A stretch of 64,000 nucleotides of DNA from Anaerolineae bacterium. Its GTDB lineage: Bacteria > Chloroflexota > Anaerolineae > Aggregatilineales > Phototrophicaceae. The position numbers were made by a program, and so were the translations under genes. The number at the start of each line of letters is the position of its first letter. The first letter of the stretch is position 1. The stretch spans positions 56,577-120,576 of the forward strand of contig JAJECX010000011.1 of NCBI GenBank assembly GCA_022821805.1. Direction: 5' to 3'. The notes under the pieces were generated by a model. The model was given only the letters and a program-made list of their open reading frames with translations, searched no databases and was not told the origin of the DNA. Below, in pieces: positions 35,291-44,077 of this stretch.

Positions 35291-37465
35291 GTGCGCCTCC
35301 GAGTTTTGATTCATTTCATCGCAGTCATATTGCTCGCAGGCTGCGGCGGGGGACCGGAGCAATCCGCTCTTCCCCTCCCCACCCAAGCCGCTGAACCGAC
35401 CTCCGACGCCGATCTCGAATCGGCCAACCAGGTGGCGCGGCTATTCCTTGATGCCTGGCAGCGCGGCGACCTCGACGAGATGCATAGCTGGCTCACTTTC
35501 CGCAATCGCGAACTGACGCCGCTTGACGAGTTCCGCGCCATTTATCAAATCGCGCGCGACAAACTGACGCTGACGCGCCTGGAATACAAGCCGGTAAACC
35601 TCACCGGCGACGAAAGCGTGCTGGCGCTCCAATACGATGTGACCTTTGATACGCGCATCCTCGGCCGCTTCACCGACGAAAAACGCCTGCTCCATCTGGT
35701 AATCGATCCGCAAGTGGGCGGATGGCGCATCGCCTGGTCGCCTGGCGATATCTTCGCCGAATTGGGAGAGGGCGCGCGCCTCGTTTTTGAATCGCAGATT
35801 CCCAGCCGCGCCAATATCTACGATCGGAATGGTGAAACACTGGCCGACCAAAACGGGCGCATGGTCCGCGTTTTGGCCGACAATGCTCGCATTCCTGACC
35901 GCGATGTCTGCTTCAAAATCCTGGCCGAGTCGCTCGATAAACCGCTGGAAGAGATTGCCGACCTCTTCAACGTGCGCTCCCGGGCGGACTGGATCGTGGA
36001 CGCTGGCCTCATTGAACCGGATGTCTTCGTATCGAACAACGATCTGATGAAAGCCTACTGCCGCGCCGATTTCCGGCAGCAGCCCACGCGCCGCTACGTA
36101 AACGGCGCACTCCTGCCCCATGTGATCGGTTACGTCGGCTACCCGGACGCCGCGCAAGTCGCGGAACTGGAAGCGATCGGATTTACAGCCGGCGCCATCA
36201 TCGGAAAAGGCGGTGTGGAGGCGAGCATGAACGACACGCTGGGCGGGCGCCCCGGCGGGCGACTGTCCTTGGTCGCGCCTGATGGACGCCGCCTGCGCGT
36301 GCTCAGCGAGGTCCGCTCGCAGATCCCCGAAAGCCTGTGGCTGACGATTGACGCGGGCCTGCAGGCAGAGGTCGCGCGATTGCTGCAGAAAGCCTACGAA
36401 GGCAACCCTTGGTCCGAGGATAGCAAAGGCGCCGCCGTCGTCGTAATGGACGTCAATAACGGGGAAATCCTGGCGATGTACAGCTATCCCGCTTACGACG
36501 GCAACGCGCTCAATCCCTTTCCATCGATAGGCGCGGACGAGGCATTAAAGGGGCTCGAAGCGATCGTCGAAGACGAGCGCAAGCCCCTGCTCAATCGCAC
36601 GACGCAAGGCATTTATCCGACTGGCTCAGTCATGAAAGGTCTCACCGCCGTCGCCGCGCTGGAAAGTGGCGTCTATGATGAGACCACGCGCTACAACTGC
36701 ACTGGCAGTTGGGCTTACGGCGCCGATGTCCGCTACGACTGGCTGCGTGGCGGCCACGGCATCATGTCGGTGCAGACCGGGATCGCCAATAGCTGCAATC
36801 CGTTTTTCTATCAGGCCGGCTTCAACTTGAACGCCCGCGACCCCTGGCTGCTCCCTTCGTTTGGGCGGCTCCTCGGCTTGGGTCAACTCACCGGCCTAAA
36901 CGCGATCCCGGAAGTCGCAGGCAATCTCCCTACGCCGGACAACATCACCAGGCTTACCGGCTTGCCCTGGTCATATTCGCACGCTGTCAACCTGTCCATC
37001 GGCCAAGGCGAAGTGCAAGCCTCGCCCCTGCAGATGCTGCGTCTATACGCCGCCATCGCCAATGGCGGCTATCTATTGCGCCCGCATTTGGTGCGCGAAC
37101 GAGGCATCCTCGATCAGCGCGCCACCGTCGCCGAGCGCGAGGTGATGGTCGACGCTCAACTCGACCCGGCCAACCTCGCTATCATTCGCCGCGGCATGTG
37201 TGACGTAGTGAGTTCGTACGCCGGCACAGCTTCTCACCAATTTTATGGTTCGCCCCTGCTGGATGTTGGGGTCTGCGGCAAGACGGGCACCGCCCAAGTG
37301 CCGGGCGAGGATACCCCGCCGCATAGTTGGTTCATCGCCTACGCGCCGGCAAAGGCGCCACGGATTGCGATCGTCACCATGGTGGAGAATGCCGGCGAGG
37401 GTTCGGCCGTCGCCACTCCGCTAACGCGCGAAATCCTCGAATACTATTATTTCGGCGCGCGCTGA
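35291..37465 (+). CDS. Class B penicillin-binding protein, lipoprotein-anchored, with MecA_N-like domain
   Basis: A 724-residue D,D-transpeptidase that cross-links peptidoglycan outside the membrane. The signal ends in a lipobox (LLAGC, Cys18). A MecA_N/NTF2-like domain follows (about 45-150), then the dimerisation domain (SRANIYDRNGETLADQNG; GGVEASMNDTLGG) and the transpeptidase domain. All three active-site motifs are intact: Ser446-x-x-Lys449 (TGSVMKG), Ser501-Cys-Asn503 and Lys664-Thr-Gly666 (CGKTGTAQVPG). The layout resembles PBP2a/PBP3 of Gram-positive bacteria. The start is GTG with a weak AGG site. It contrasts with the inactive class A homologue at 4.7-7.6 kb. Confidence 0.93.
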   Translation: MRLRVLIHFIAVILLAGCGGGPEQSALPLPTQAAEPTSDADLESANQVARLFLDAWQRGDLDEMHSWLTFRNRELTPLDEFRAIYQIARDKLTLTRLEYKPVNLTGDESVLALQYDVTFDTRILGRFTDEKRLLHLVIDPQVGGWRIAWSPGDIFAELGEGARLVFESQIPSRANIYDRNGETLADQNGRMVRVLADNARIPDRDVCFKILAESLDKPLEEIADLFNVRSRADWIVDAGLIEPDVFVSNNDLMKAYCRADFRQQPTRRYVNGALLPHVIGYVGYPDAAQVAELEAIGFTAGAIIGKGGVEASMNDTLGGRPGGRLSLVAPDGRRLRVLSEVRSQIPESLWLTIDAGLQAEVARLLQKAYEGNPWSEDSKGAAVVVMDVNNGEILAMYSYPAYDGNALNPFPSIGADEALKGLEAIVEDERKPLLNRTTQGIYPTGSVMKGLTAVAALESGVYDETTRYNCTGSWAYGADVRYDWLRGGHGIMSVQTGIANSCNPFFYQAGFNLNARDPWLLPSFGRLLGLGQLTGLNAIPEVAGNLPTPDNITRLTGLPWSYSHAVNLSIGQGEVQASPLQMLRLYAAIANGGYLLRPHLVRERGILDQRATVAEREVMVDAQLDPANLAIIRRGMCDVVSSYAGTASHQFYGSPLLDVGVCGKTGTAQVPGEDTPPHSWFIAYAPAKAPRIAIVTMVENAGEGSAVATPLTREILEYYYFGAR

Positions 37466-37466
37466 A

Positions 37467-37835
37467 TCAGGTGGCGGCTAGAAGCTGGGCGGAAAGTATG
37501 ATCAGCGCCTCAACCGCCAGCGCGACCAGGAATACCCGCTGCACGCGCATTTCGCGCCAGTGTTTGAAGAAGATATTGATGCAGTAGATGATGACAACGA
37601 GCAAAATGATGCCTCCAACTAGCATCCATACGTTGCGCAAAGTCACCAGCGTGTACTTTGCCTGCACCGTGTCGCCCATTGACTGAACTATCAATGGGGC
37701 AGCAAGTGTCAGCGCGATCTCCAGCGAGTAGATTAAAGCCACGAAGCTAAAGCCAACAGCCGCGGCCAGCAACAAGAAGTTGATCGCCGTAAACAGTTGC
37801 CAAGGAAGAACTCTTTCGCCCGTTTTGGTCTTCAT
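37467..37835 (-). CDS. Small multi-pass membrane protein, unknown function
   Basis: The 122-residue product has three membrane segments (FTAINFLLLAAAVGFSFVAL, NVWMLVGGIILLVVIIYCIN and VFLVALAVEALIILSAQLLA) and a short basic loop (FFKHWREMRVQR). No family is recognised. It is convergent with the penicillin-binding lipoprotein gene, with almost no gap, and faces away from the cytochrome oxidase operon. A TTG codon directly before the ATG is an alternative start. There is no strong ribosome site. Confidence 0.6.
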   Translation of the reverse strand: MKTKTGERVLPWQLFTAINFLLLAAAVGFSFVALIYSLEIALTLAAPLIVQSMGDTVQAKYTLVTLRNVWMLVGGIILLVVIIYCINIFFKHWREMRVQRVFLVALAVEALIILSAQLLAAT

Positions 37836-38039
37836 CAAGAAATCATCTATCCGCTAGCGCCAGAATCGAATCTTACCCTATCCTGCGAACTTGCGACACG
37901 GTCGCGCCGCTTACAGCTAAATCTTCGTTGAACGCAGCAACCCTATGCTTGTAAACCAATCGGCTTTTCGTTAGAATTGTGACAAAATGTACAAGCGGTA
38001 CCGTCCAGCGTAAAATGCGCCTCGGTTACTGCTTGTAGA

Positions 38040-38063
38040 GGCGCCGTTGTTTGCGTCGGCGCC
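38040..38063 (+). promoter_or_regulatory. GC-rich hairpin upstream of the cytochrome oxidase operon
   Basis: GGCGCCG (38040-38046) and CGGCGCC (38057-38063) form a perfect 7-base-pair stem around a 10-base loop, 50 bases before the coxB start codon. There is no T tract, so it is not a simple terminator. It could be part of the 5' leader. Role unknown; no promoter in 37836-38113 stands out. Confidence 0.4.
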
Positions 38064-38113
38064 GCAGCAAAAGGCGCGTGCGCGCCGCTGTGATAACCAG
38101 GTGGAAGTCCGGT

Positions 38114-39439
38114 ATGGAAAACAGAGGTTCCAACACTCCATCGATAAGCCCGGCAGCCGTTGTCGTGGCGGCGGTCTTCTTGCTCGTTAGCGTGATCGGC
38201 ATCAATTGGTTCACGACATTCGTGCCAGTTGTGCTGCCCGAGCAAGCCTCAGCGGAATCCAAGAGCGTCGATGAACTCTTTTACATCCTGATGATCATTG
38301 GCGGCGTCGTCTTCTTCTTGATACAAGGCATGCTGCTGATTTCGGTCATCGCTTTCCGCGCGCGCCCCGGCGATGAGGGCGATGGACCGACCTATCACGG
38401 AAACCCGCTGCTCGAGATCGTTTGGACGATTATTCCGGCGCTGGTCGTCGTCTTCCTGGCGGTCGTGAGTTTCAATATCTGGACCCAAAACACCGAGCCA
38501 AAAGCCGCCATCAACATGGTCGAGGGGCAGAGCATTTCCATCAACGTGACCGGCGCGCGTTACGCCTGGACCCATCAATACGTCACCGAACGCTTTGACC
38601 CCGACGGCAATCAGATCGTCATCAACAGCGGGCCCGAATTGCACACGTATATCGGTCAGAATGTCGACTTGACTCTGCAGACGCAAGATGTCATCCATTC
38701 TTATTGGGTGCCAGCGATGCGCGTCAAGCAGGATTTGCTGCCCGGTGATCCGCGGCGGGGCGGGCGCCCGACCCAACTGCGCTTCACGCCTATACGCGTT
38801 GAAGACCGCAGCTACCCCGCTCGCTACCCGATCGTCTGCGCCGAACTCTGCGGCGATGGACACGGGCGGATGCAAGGCACGGTCATCGTCTATGAAGACG
38901 AAAGCCAATTCCTCGATCAATTCTACGAACCAGCAATTTATGCCATTCTGAATCCGCCGGCCGATCCGGTATTGCGCGGCGAAATTGAGATCCAGAATTA
39001 TATCTGCAACAGTTGCCACATCCTGGACAGCCTCGGTTGGACCTCGACGACGGGCCCGTCGCTGAATGGCGTCGCGGACCGCGCCGGCGAGCGCGTTCCC
39101 GGGCAGACGGCGGAAGAATACATCGCCACATCAATCTGGAATTCGGGCGCCTTCCGCGTCCCCGGCTACGATCAACAGATGGCGGCATTTGGTCCCGATG
39201 TCATGGAAGCCACCAATGTCATGTCGCCCGAGCAACTCTATTCGATCGTGGCCTACCTCTGCACGCAGGGTGAGCAATCCGACTGTGATATGGAAAACGC
39301 CAGCGCCGCCATCCCCGACGCCATCCAGACCGTTTTCGGCTACGAGGTCGATATCACCTTTGGCATGGAGGACGACGAGGACGAGGCAATGCTCGAGGCG
39401 GATGCCGCGAGCGACGACGAGAGCGGCGCCTCCGGCTAG
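38114..39439 (+). CDS. coxB: Cytochrome c oxidase subunit II fused to cytochrome c
   Basis: A 441-residue subunit II of a caa3-type terminal oxidase. Two membrane helices (about 15-40 and 57-82) lead to the CuA domain with ligands His195, Cys242, Cys246, His250 and Met253 (VCAELCGDGHGRM). A class I cytochrome c domain follows, with the haem motif CNSCH at residues 298-302 and a probable Met ligand near 370 (NVMSPEQLYSIVAYLC). Electrons pass from the haem c to CuA and on to subunit I. The acidic C-terminal tail (about 415-441) is unusual. ATG 38114 has GGTGGAAG upstream; a longer frame to 38051 is not family-like. Confidence 0.95.
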   Translation: MENRGSNTPSISPAAVVVAAVFLLVSVIGINWFTTFVPVVLPEQASAESKSVDELFYILMIIGGVVFFLIQGMLLISVIAFRARPGDEGDGPTYHGNPLLEIVWTIIPALVVVFLAVVSFNIWTQNTEPKAAINMVEGQSISINVTGARYAWTHQYVTERFDPDGNQIVINSGPELHTYIGQNVDLTLQTQDVIHSYWVPAMRVKQDLLPGDPRRGGRPTQLRFTPIRVEDRSYPARYPIVCAELCGDGHGRMQGTVIVYEDESQFLDQFYEPAIYAILNPPADPVLRGEIEIQNYICNSCHILDSLGWTSTTGPSLNGVADRAGERVPGQTAEEYIATSIWNSGAFRVPGYDQQMAAFGPDVMEATNVMSPEQLYSIVAYLCTQGEQSDCDMENASAAIPDAIQTVFGYEVDITFGMEDDEDEAMLEADAASDDESGASG

Positions 39440-39517
39440 GCTGGCAGGAGTAGTGTCATTTACGAGGTTGGCGCTCGTCAAGCAATAACGCAGCGACTGG
39501 AGTGAAGAGGCGCAATT

Positions 39518-41206
39518 ATGGCAACTATCGCCGTCCCCTTGGGGGGACAAGCGGAACAACAGGAAGCGGAAGCGGTTCGGCGTCCCGCCTTAAGCGATTA
39601 TCTGCGCTGGAGCGTCGACCACAAGATCATCGGCGTGCAATACGGCGTCAGCGCCTTCTTGTTCTTCATCATCGGCGGCGCGATGGCGATGGGCATTCGC
39701 CTGGAGTTGTGGACGCCCGAGCTGGACCTGATGGTTTCGGGCGCCGCTTACAACAGCCTCTTCACCATTCACGGCACCATCATGATCTTCCTCTTCATCA
39801 TTCCGATGTGGGCGGCTTTCGGCAATTTCGTCGTACCGCTGCAGCTTGGCGCAAAAGACATGGCTTTCCCTTGGCTGAACGCTTTCGCCTTCTGGCTGAT
39901 TCCGCCGGCTGCCGTCGTTGTGCTGCTCGGTTACTTCGTCAGCCCGGCCGAAGCCGGCTGGACCTCCTATCCGCCGCTGTCCACGCTGTTCAGCGGCGAC
40001 GGGCAGACCCTGTGGGCGCTGGGCGCGCACCTGCTCGGCATTTCGTCCATCATGGGATCGATCAACTTCATCGTTACCATCTTCAACATGCGCCCGCCCG
40101 AGATGACCATTTGGCGCATGCCTTTGCTTTGCTGGGCGGTTCTGGCGACCAGCATTATCGCCGTCATGGCGACGCCCTTCTTGGCTGGCGCGCTAACCCT
40201 GCTGCTGCTTGATCGCGTCGCCGGCACGACCTTCTTCGACGCCGCCGGCGGGGGCGATGTGCTGCTCTGGCAGAACATCTTCTGGTTCTACAGCCACCCA
40301 GCCGTCTATATCATGGTGCTGCCGGGCATGGGCGTGCTCAGCGAAGTGCTCTCCGTCCACAGTCGCAAGCCAGTCTTCGGTTATCGCATGGTCGGCTTGT
40401 CAAGTATGGGCATCGCCTTTGTCGGCTTCACCGTTTGGGCGCATCACATGTTCACCAGTCTGCAGCCCGAACTTCGCATCCCCTTCATGATCACGACCAT
40501 GATCATCGCGGTGCCGACCGGCATCAAAATGTTCAGTTGGCTGGGCACGATATGGGGCGGCAAAATCCGCTTCACCAGCGCCATGCTTTTCGCGCTCGGC
40601 TTCTTGTCGCTATTTGTCATCGGCGGCATCAGCGGAGTGATGCTGGCGGCTCTGCCCTTTGATATTCATGTGCACGACACCTATTTCGTCGTCAGCCACT
40701 TTCACTTTGTGCTCTTCGGCGGCAGCGTCTTTGCTGTCTACGCCGCGCTGTATCACTGGTTCCCCAAAGTAACCGGGCGCATGATGAACGAGCGCCTTGG
40801 AAGAATCCACTTCGTCTTCACCTATTTCGGCTTCTTGTTCACCTTCTTCCCGATGCACGTGGTTGGCATGCTGGGCATGCCGCGCCGCGTCGCCGTTTAT
40901 GTCGAAGCATTCCAACCCTGGAATCAGTTAATCAGCTTATCCGCCTTTGTGCTCGGTTTCTCAACCTTTATCGTGATTTACAACGTCATCAAGTCCTACT
41001 ATCACGGTCCCATAGCCGGCGCCAATCCCTGGCGCGCGCTGACGCTGGAATGGCAGACGACTTCGCCGCCGCCGCCGATGAACTTCGACGATGATCCGAT
41101 TCCCTTTGAAGACCCCTACGGCTACGGCACAGAAGCGTCCGCCGCCTATCTCGAAGTCGTTGATGAGGCATTCGGCGTCCGGTCAAACCGCGCCGGCGAA
41201 CACTGA
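39518..41206 (+). CDS. coxA: Cytochrome c oxidase subunit I, A2 type
   Basis: The 562-residue catalytic subunit of a haem-copper oxidase, with twelve membrane helices, low-spin haem, haem a3 and CuB. CuB histidines are seen in WFYSHPAVYIMVLPGMG (with the cross-linked Tyr) and FTVWAHHMFT; VHDTYFVVSHFHFVL carries the haem a3 and low-spin haem ligands. Helix VI reads YSHPAV rather than GHPEV: the usual glutamate at the end of the D channel is replaced, and the Tyr-Ser pair characteristic of the A2 subfamily is present. The gene lies 78 bases after coxB in the operon. Confidence 0.97.
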   Translation: MATIAVPLGGQAEQQEAEAVRRPALSDYLRWSVDHKIIGVQYGVSAFLFFIIGGAMAMGIRLELWTPELDLMVSGAAYNSLFTIHGTIMIFLFIIPMWAAFGNFVVPLQLGAKDMAFPWLNAFAFWLIPPAAVVVLLGYFVSPAEAGWTSYPPLSTLFSGDGQTLWALGAHLLGISSIMGSINFIVTIFNMRPPEMTIWRMPLLCWAVLATSIIAVMATPFLAGALTLLLLDRVAGTTFFDAAGGGDVLLWQNIFWFYSHPAVYIMVLPGMGVLSEVLSVHSRKPVFGYRMVGLSSMGIAFVGFTVWAHHMFTSLQPELRIPFMITTMIIAVPTGIKMFSWLGTIWGGKIRFTSAMLFALGFLSLFVIGGISGVMLAALPFDIHVHDTYFVVSHFHFVLFGGSVFAVYAALYHWFPKVTGRMMNERLGRIHFVFTYFGFLFTFFPMHVVGMLGMPRRVAVYVEAFQPWNQLISLSAFVLGFSTFIVIYNVIKSYYHGPIAGANPWRALTLEWQTTSPPPPMNFDDDPIPFEDPYGYGTEASAAYLEVVDEAFGVRSNRAGEH

Positions 41207-41249
41207 AGAGGACCGGAGTTTCATCGGGAGAATATGCGGCGTATCAGCC

Positions 41250-41861
41250 ATGACCAGTTACGTTGAACGACAGCGCAAAACGAAACTCGGCCGACCGAGC
41301 GAAGCCGACTTGCGCTTGAAGAACAACCGCCTTGGCATGACCATCTTTCAGATCAGTTGGATTATGGTCTTCCTGGCGATGATTATCGTCAATTGGCAGC
41401 TTCGCTTCAGTTATTCCGATTGGCCGCCGGCCGGCGTCGCGCCATTTGATCCGCTGCTGCCGTCGGCGGCCACCGTGGCTTTGCTGCTGAGTTCGCTTTT
41501 GGTCAAGCGCGGATTGCAGGCATTGCGCCAAGGCCGCATCGGCGGATTTCTCTTGGATTGGCGGGGCGCGATGGTATTCGGTTTCGCTTTCTTGGCTGCC
41601 ATCATTTACGAATTCGTATCGGTAAGCAATGCGGCGCTGGCGACGCAGTACGGCATCACTATGCGCTTGATGACTGGCTTTCACTTCGTCCATGCCTTGG
41701 CAATTCTGGCATTCATGGCGCATGTGATTCGCCGGGGCGCCGCCGGCAGCTACAGCGGCGACGAGCATGAATCCTGGGCGGTAGAAGGCACAGCCAAGCT
41801 GTGGTACTTTGTCACCTTGGCTTGGATTCTCTTTTATATTGTTTTGTACTGGATCCGCTGA
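41250..41861 (+). CDS. Haem-copper oxidase subunit III-like membrane protein
   Basis: A 203-residue protein with five membrane segments. The positions of FHFVHALAILAFMAHVIRRG and the ending TAKLWYFVTLAWILFYIVLY recall the last helices of cytochrome oxidase subunit III (HFVHV ... WHFVDIVWIFL), but the sequence is more divergent than the canonical subunit III encoded later in this operon. It may be an extra or specialised subunit III. ATG 41250 lies in an extended frame that overlaps the end of coxA; the family-like start is used here. Cross-membrane role inferred from context. Confidence 0.75.
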   Translation: MTSYVERQRKTKLGRPSEADLRLKNNRLGMTIFQISWIMVFLAMIIVNWQLRFSYSDWPPAGVAPFDPLLPSAATVALLLSSLLVKRGLQALRQGRIGGFLLDWRGAMVFGFAFLAAIIYEFVSVSNAALATQYGITMRLMTGFHFVHALAILAFMAHVIRRGAAGSYSGDEHESWAVEGTAKLWYFVTLAWILFYIVLYWIR

Positions 41862-41938
41862 GCGCGTCGAATTGAACGATTTGGGCGGGCGAGCGGCGAT
41901 ATGCTCGCCTCAAACACCAGGTAAGGGAGTTGCGCTTC

Positions 41939-42949
41939 ATGGATAAACCGGGCCTCTCAAGGGCGATACCGGCGCTAATAGCAGGCTTTATCGCGTCGCT
42001 GGCATTCGTCTACGCCGTGCGCGTCTTGCAGAATATGGATCCGGTCTGGATGAACGCTGATTCCAGCGAGGGCGCCCAAGTCGGCATGGTGCTGGCCGCT
42101 TTTGTCTCGATGGCGACCTTCATGTGGGGCGTCGGCGCTTTTGATCCCAAGATGAGCGAGCATGGAGATCACGCCGACGAGCACGAAGAGGAAGCGCCGG
42201 AGAAGGAGTTCGCCCTGCGCGCATCGGGTCTGGTCTTTCGCGCCGGCAAGTGGCTCTGGGATTTGACCTGGATCATCATCAACGATTCACCCAAACCTTC
42301 GGCTTTCCCTTATTTAAATTTCAGCTTCTTCCTGGTCAACTGGATCGTAAATGTCATTTGGTTCTTGATCTGGCTCGCCATCGGTGTCATCGCCTGGCGC
42401 ATTCTGCTTATGGTTGTCGCCGGCATCCCGGCCACACTCGGCGCGCTTCTGATGACCATCTCTTGCCTCTGGCAGACGATGACTTTCTACGCCGGGCAGC
42501 TCTTCCTGGTGCTGACCATCGCCGTCATCACCACCGTCGCGCTCTTCACCTTCGCGCTGCTGCCGCACGGATTGGGCTTGCAGATTACGACCGAGCCAAA
42601 TGCCGATTTCTTCGCCAATGGCTTCGGCGATTTCGTAATTCCCATTCAAGACATCCTCGGGCTCGTCTTGCCGCCAGATGATTTCACCAACCAGACTATC
42701 GAAGGCGCCAGCCAATTCACCGTATTGCTCGGTTTCATTTTAATCATCTTCGTTTCGCTGGCGCTGGCTGCTGGCGGGATCGCCATATTCTTCTATCTGG
42801 CGCACCGAGGCGTGCGCGAGGTAAAAGAATTCGAGCCGACCGATCGCCAACGGACGCAACTCCTGCCGATCCGCGAAGTGGGTAAAATCGCCGGCGGCGT
42901 CGTCAACGTCATCCGCGCCATCCCGCGCGCCATCGGCTATCAGAAATAG
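41939..42949 (+). CDS. Polytopic membrane protein of unknown function within the oxidase operon
   Basis: The 336-residue product has one N-terminal helix plus a second (about 8-28 and 48-65), a His/Glu-rich loop (HGDHADEHEEEAPEKE), then about four helices (about 115-215) and one more near 265-290, with a basic C-terminal tail. I recognise no domain. Its place between two subunit III-like genes, in the same direction with short gaps, suggests a structural or assembly role for the oxidase. The His-rich loop could bind copper (inference). GGGAG lies 9 bases before the ATG at 41939. A hairpin-forming palindrome (41888-41909) precedes it. Confidence 0.65.
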   Translation: MDKPGLSRAIPALIAGFIASLAFVYAVRVLQNMDPVWMNADSSEGAQVGMVLAAFVSMATFMWGVGAFDPKMSEHGDHADEHEEEAPEKEFALRASGLVFRAGKWLWDLTWIIINDSPKPSAFPYLNFSFFLVNWIVNVIWFLIWLAIGVIAWRILLMVVAGIPATLGALLMTISCLWQTMTFYAGQLFLVLTIAVITTVALFTFALLPHGLGLQITTEPNADFFANGFGDFVIPIQDILGLVLPPDDFTNQTIEGASQFTVLLGFILIIFVSLALAAGGIAIFFYLAHRGVREVKEFEPTDRQRTQLLPIREVGKIAGGVVNVIRAIPRAIGYQK

Positions 42950-42964
42950 ACTGAGAGACAAAGC

Positions 42965-43600
42965 ATGGCAGAACTGACAGCCAGCCACCTTCCCGCAGCT
43001 GCCCACGACGACCACGGGCATATGAGCGAAGAAGAGCACAACAACAATATGAAGCTCGGCGTCTGGTTATACCTGGCGTCAGAAATCGTCATCTTCTCGA
43101 TCATGATCGTCGGCTACATCATCTTTCGCATCAACGAAAAAGACATTGTGGCGCAAGCGCATGAAGAGCTCGGCGTCGGGCTGGTCACCGCCAACACCTT
43201 CGTCCTCTTGGCGAGCAGCTTCTTTATGGTGATGGGCTTGCGCGCCATGCAAGGGGGCAATCGCGCTGGCATGCTGCGCTGGATCGGCTTGACCGCGCTG
43301 GGCGGCATCGTCTTCCTCGGCGGGCAATACATCGAATACAGCGAGCTGGCGCATCTCGGCATTGTGCTTGGCTTCGACACCGCTTCCGAATGGAGCACCT
43401 TCGGTATGCGCTTCTACGCGCCCACCTTCTTCCATGGCGCCCATGTCTTCGTCGGCGTGCTCTGGGCGCTTGAAGTGATGCGGCGCGGCGCAAAGGGACG
43501 CTACGATAACAATCCCATCGGCATCGAAATGTTCGGCCTCTACTGGCACTTCGTCGATGTCGTCTGGATCATGCTGTTCACCCTGATCTACCTGGTATAG
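42965..43600 (+). CDS. coxC: Cytochrome c oxidase subunit III
   Basis: A 211-residue canonical subunit III with five helices: NNNMKLGVWLYLASEIVIFS near the start, GLVTANTFVLLASSFFMVMG, then FYAPTFFHGAHVFVGVLWAL and the final FGLYWHFVDVVWIMLFTLIY. The HGAHV and WHFVD motifs are diagnostic. Subunit III stabilises subunit I and helps proton uptake. A His-rich N-terminus (HDDHGHMSEEEH) may bind metal. It starts 16 bases after the preceding unknown membrane protein and ends 12 bases before the subunit IV gene. Confidence 0.95.
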   Translation: MAELTASHLPAAAHDDHGHMSEEEHNNNMKLGVWLYLASEIVIFSIMIVGYIIFRINEKDIVAQAHEELGVGLVTANTFVLLASSFFMVMGLRAMQGGNRAGMLRWIGLTALGGIVFLGGQYIEYSELAHLGIVLGFDTASEWSTFGMRFYAPTFFHGAHVFVGVLWALEVMRRGAKGRYDNNPIGIEMFGLYWHFVDVVWIMLFTLIYLV

Positions 43601-43611
43601 GAGCGCGCGCA

Positions 43612-43992
43612 ATGGCTGAAGCGATGCATCACGAGGGTGAACACCACAGCAATACCGTGCGGCTGCTGGGACGCGAAATTACGGTGGAAGGCGGCGTCTA
43701 TACGGTCGTCTTCGGCGCCTTGGCTGTGCTGACTGTGATCGAGGTAGTAAGCGCCGAAGTCCTCAATGGCGCCATCCACGACGCGCCCGACGCCGCGACG
43801 ACATTGCAAGCGATCAAGGCGATTCTGCTGCTGGGCATCGCCATCATCAAGTCTAGCCTCGTCATCTGGTTTTATATGCACCTCAAAACCGAAAGCCGGC
43901 TGATCGCCATTGTCATCCTTCTTCCGCTGCTGATCGCGGGACTGTCCATCATGTTCCTGCTGGCGATTCCGCCGAGCGGCTACGGGCTCTGA
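43612..43992 (+). CDS. Cytochrome c oxidase subunit IV (prokaryotic type)
   Basis: A small 126-residue membrane subunit with three helices and the family motif IKSSLVIWFYMHLKTESRLI, diagnostic of prokaryotic subunit IV (CtaF/CyoD-like). The N-terminus is His-rich (MHHEGEHHSN). It is the last gene of the oxidase operon: coxB, coxA, subunit III-like, unknown membrane protein, coxC and this gene. The overlap-free gaps of 12-78 bases indicate one transcript. No haem A synthesis or Sco copper chaperone genes are in the window. Confidence 0.9.
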   Translation: MAEAMHHEGEHHSNTVRLLGREITVEGGVYTVVFGALAVLTVIEVVSAEVLNGAIHDAPDAATTLQAIKAILLLGIAIIKSSLVIWFYMHLKTESRLIAIVILLPLLIAGLSIMFLLAIPPSGYGL

Positions 43993-44014
43993 CCTACTCC
44001 AGCGCGCCCCCCGC

Positions 44015-44045
44015 TTGGCTGCCAAAAGCGCAAGTATGATATAAT
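44015..44045 (+). promoter_or_regulatory. Candidate promoter of the first Uma2 gene
   Basis: A perfect TATAAT lies at 44040-44045, with TTGGCT 19 bases upstream (44015-44020). The start point would be about 25 bases before the ATG at 44078. Confidence 0.5.
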
Positions 44046-44077
44046 TGGCGAAGACTGAAGCTACAGGCTGAATCGAA

